Source: Candidatus Bathyarchaeota archaeon (GTDB lineage Archaea > Thermoproteota > Bathyarchaeia > RBG-16-48-13 > JAGMEO01). Taken from it: DNA of 5,856 nt. A program made the translations under genes and the position numbers. This document shows, in pieces, positions 5,055 through 5,856 of the stretch; position 1 is the first letter of the stretch; each line of letters begins with the position of its first letter. The notes under the pieces are model-generated. The model had not been told where the DNA came from, searched no databases, and was given only the letters and a program-made list of their open reading frames with translations. Location of the stretch: contig JAUVYS010000085.1 of the NCBI GenBank assembly GCA_030602965.1, positions 1 through 5,856 of the forward strand. Reading direction: 5' to 3'.

Positions 5055-5856
5055 ATGAAAACCAACAAGGAATTAGAGCAATTCAAGAAAAACAAATCTG
5101 TTGATTATTGGCTTACAGCGTTACAAAGTCAAAAAGCGGGAAGCTCTGGAACGACATACCAATATACACATGCGTTGAAAAGGTTTTGCGACTTCTCACA
5201 TGTGACCCCTGACCAATTAATAAAAGAAGTCAAGGGCACTTACGATTTACCGCGAAGCAAGTTTGAAGAAGTAAAAACGCAAGCCCGACACCGTATAAAC
5301 AAGTTTGTCGTGCACCTCGAAAAACAGGGTTTAGCGCCAAACAGCATAAAAAGGATAAAGACCTCAATCGCAAGTTTCTACCGACATAATGATCTTGACG
5401 AATTAAAAATCAGAACGTACCACGCGTACCCCGTCAAACTCGACCGCGCGCCAACAAAAAAGGAACTTAGAAAATTAATAGAACTCGCCAACGAAAGAGA
5501 CACCGCTTTAGTTTTGCTTCTCGCAACTTCGGGCTTGAGAATAGGAACCTCAGTTAAACTGACAGTTGGAGACATCGACTTAACCGCAGAGGAACCAATC
5601 ACGATTAAAATTCCGCATGCGATCACAAAAGGAAAATATTCAGCTTACACCACGTACACCACGAATGAAACCGCAGAAGCAATAAAGGAATACCTCGACC
5701 ATCGCAGACATGGAACCCGCAAAATCAAACCCGAACACGTAACCCCATCAAGCCCGCTCTTTCGCGCAAGATACAACGAAGTAAAAACAATGACCCCCGA
5801 ATCAGCAACCTCGCAAATGCACGATTTGATCTTTCGCGCCCAACTCAACAAGCCAG
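5055..5856 (+). CDS. Tyrosine recombinase / phage-type integrase (runs off right edge)
   Basis: Catalyses site-specific strand exchange, typically integrating or excising a mobile element. The 267 visible codons hold an N-terminal SAM-like core-binding domain (about 15-115; for example the helix around NKFVVHLEKQGLAPNSIKRI at 82-101). The start of the catalytic domain follows at about 130 onward. Box I appears as LLATSGLRIGTSVKLTVGDI (155-174), with Arg162 as the first catalytic Arg. Lys192 in HAITKGKY (188-195) is the likely beta-hairpin Lys. The HxxR box, second His/Trp and nucleophile Tyr would lie beyond the window. ATG 5055 is chosen for SD spacing; GTG 5046 is in frame and possible. Codon use shifts to CGC, CCC, ACC and CTC after about 5280, unlike the AT-rich neighbours, as expected for acquired DNA. 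It sits at the edge of a broken fpg gene. Confidence 0.85.
   Translation, partial: MKTNKELEQFKKNKSVDYWLTALQSQKAGSSGTTYQYTHALKRFCDFSHVTPDQLIKEVKGTYDLPRSKFEEVKTQARHRINKFVVHLEKQGLAPNSIKRIKTSIASFYRHNDLDELKIRTYHAYPVKLDRAPTKKELRKLIELANERDTALVLLLATSGLRIGTSVKLTVGDIDLTAEEPITIKIPHAITKGKYSAYTTYTTNETAEAIKEYLDHRRHGTRKIKPEHVTPSSPLFRARYNEVKTMTPESATSQMHDLIFRAQLNKP

Noticed and set aside
5378..5851. Two minus-strand ORFs inside the integrase region
   Set aside because: They are antisense to the integrase frame, which has the conserved SGLRIG box and remains open to the window edge.

Overview
The window looks archaeal, most likely from the TACK side (a Bathyarchaeia-like lineage is my guess; no marker gene proves it). 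It is AT-rich. Upstream regions carry BRE/TATA-type boxes about 25-30 bases before the expected transcript starts. Several genes start with TTG or GTG behind a clear Shine-Dalgarno (SD) sequence. A small PH-like/zinc-ribbon protein and a stand-alone CBS-pair protein also fit an archaeon.

Layout. 1-501 (-) is the N-terminal part of an aspartate kinase that runs off the left edge. Its 5' leader (about 502-660) holds a well-formed 19-codon upstream ORF and nested repeats that could form alternative RNA structures. 887-1354 (+) is a PH/GRAM-like domain joined to a zinc ribbon. It converges with a two-CBS-domain protein at 1368-1766 (-). 1790-2149 has no large gene but encodes a lysine-rich 26-residue peptide on the minus strand, with a T-run terminator candidate and a second short open frame just upstream. 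2150-2728 (+) is an alkyladenine DNA glycosylase (AAG/MPG family). 2817-4493 (+) is pyruvate phosphate dikinase, cut off after the swivelling phosphohistidine domain. Facing it on the minus strand is a fragment of an Fpg/Nei-family DNA glycosylase (homology about 4466-4990) that lacks both its catalytic N-terminus and its C-terminal zinc finger. From 5055 to the right edge is a tyrosine recombinase/integrase with a different codon style.

The main anomaly is a pair of broken genes meeting tail to tail at 4464-4469. The ppdK homology stops there, and fpg homology starts there on the other strand with no spacer. The fpg fragment ends at its other side at about 4990-5005, directly before the integrase promoter. 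This could be a real inversion plus an integrated element that split fpg, or a chimera made during amplification or assembly. The sequence alone cannot decide. The other notable signal is the aspartate kinase leader, which resembles a translation-linked control region. Apart from the two broken genes, the genes look like unrelated housekeeping or signalling units, each with its own promoter, rather than one operon.
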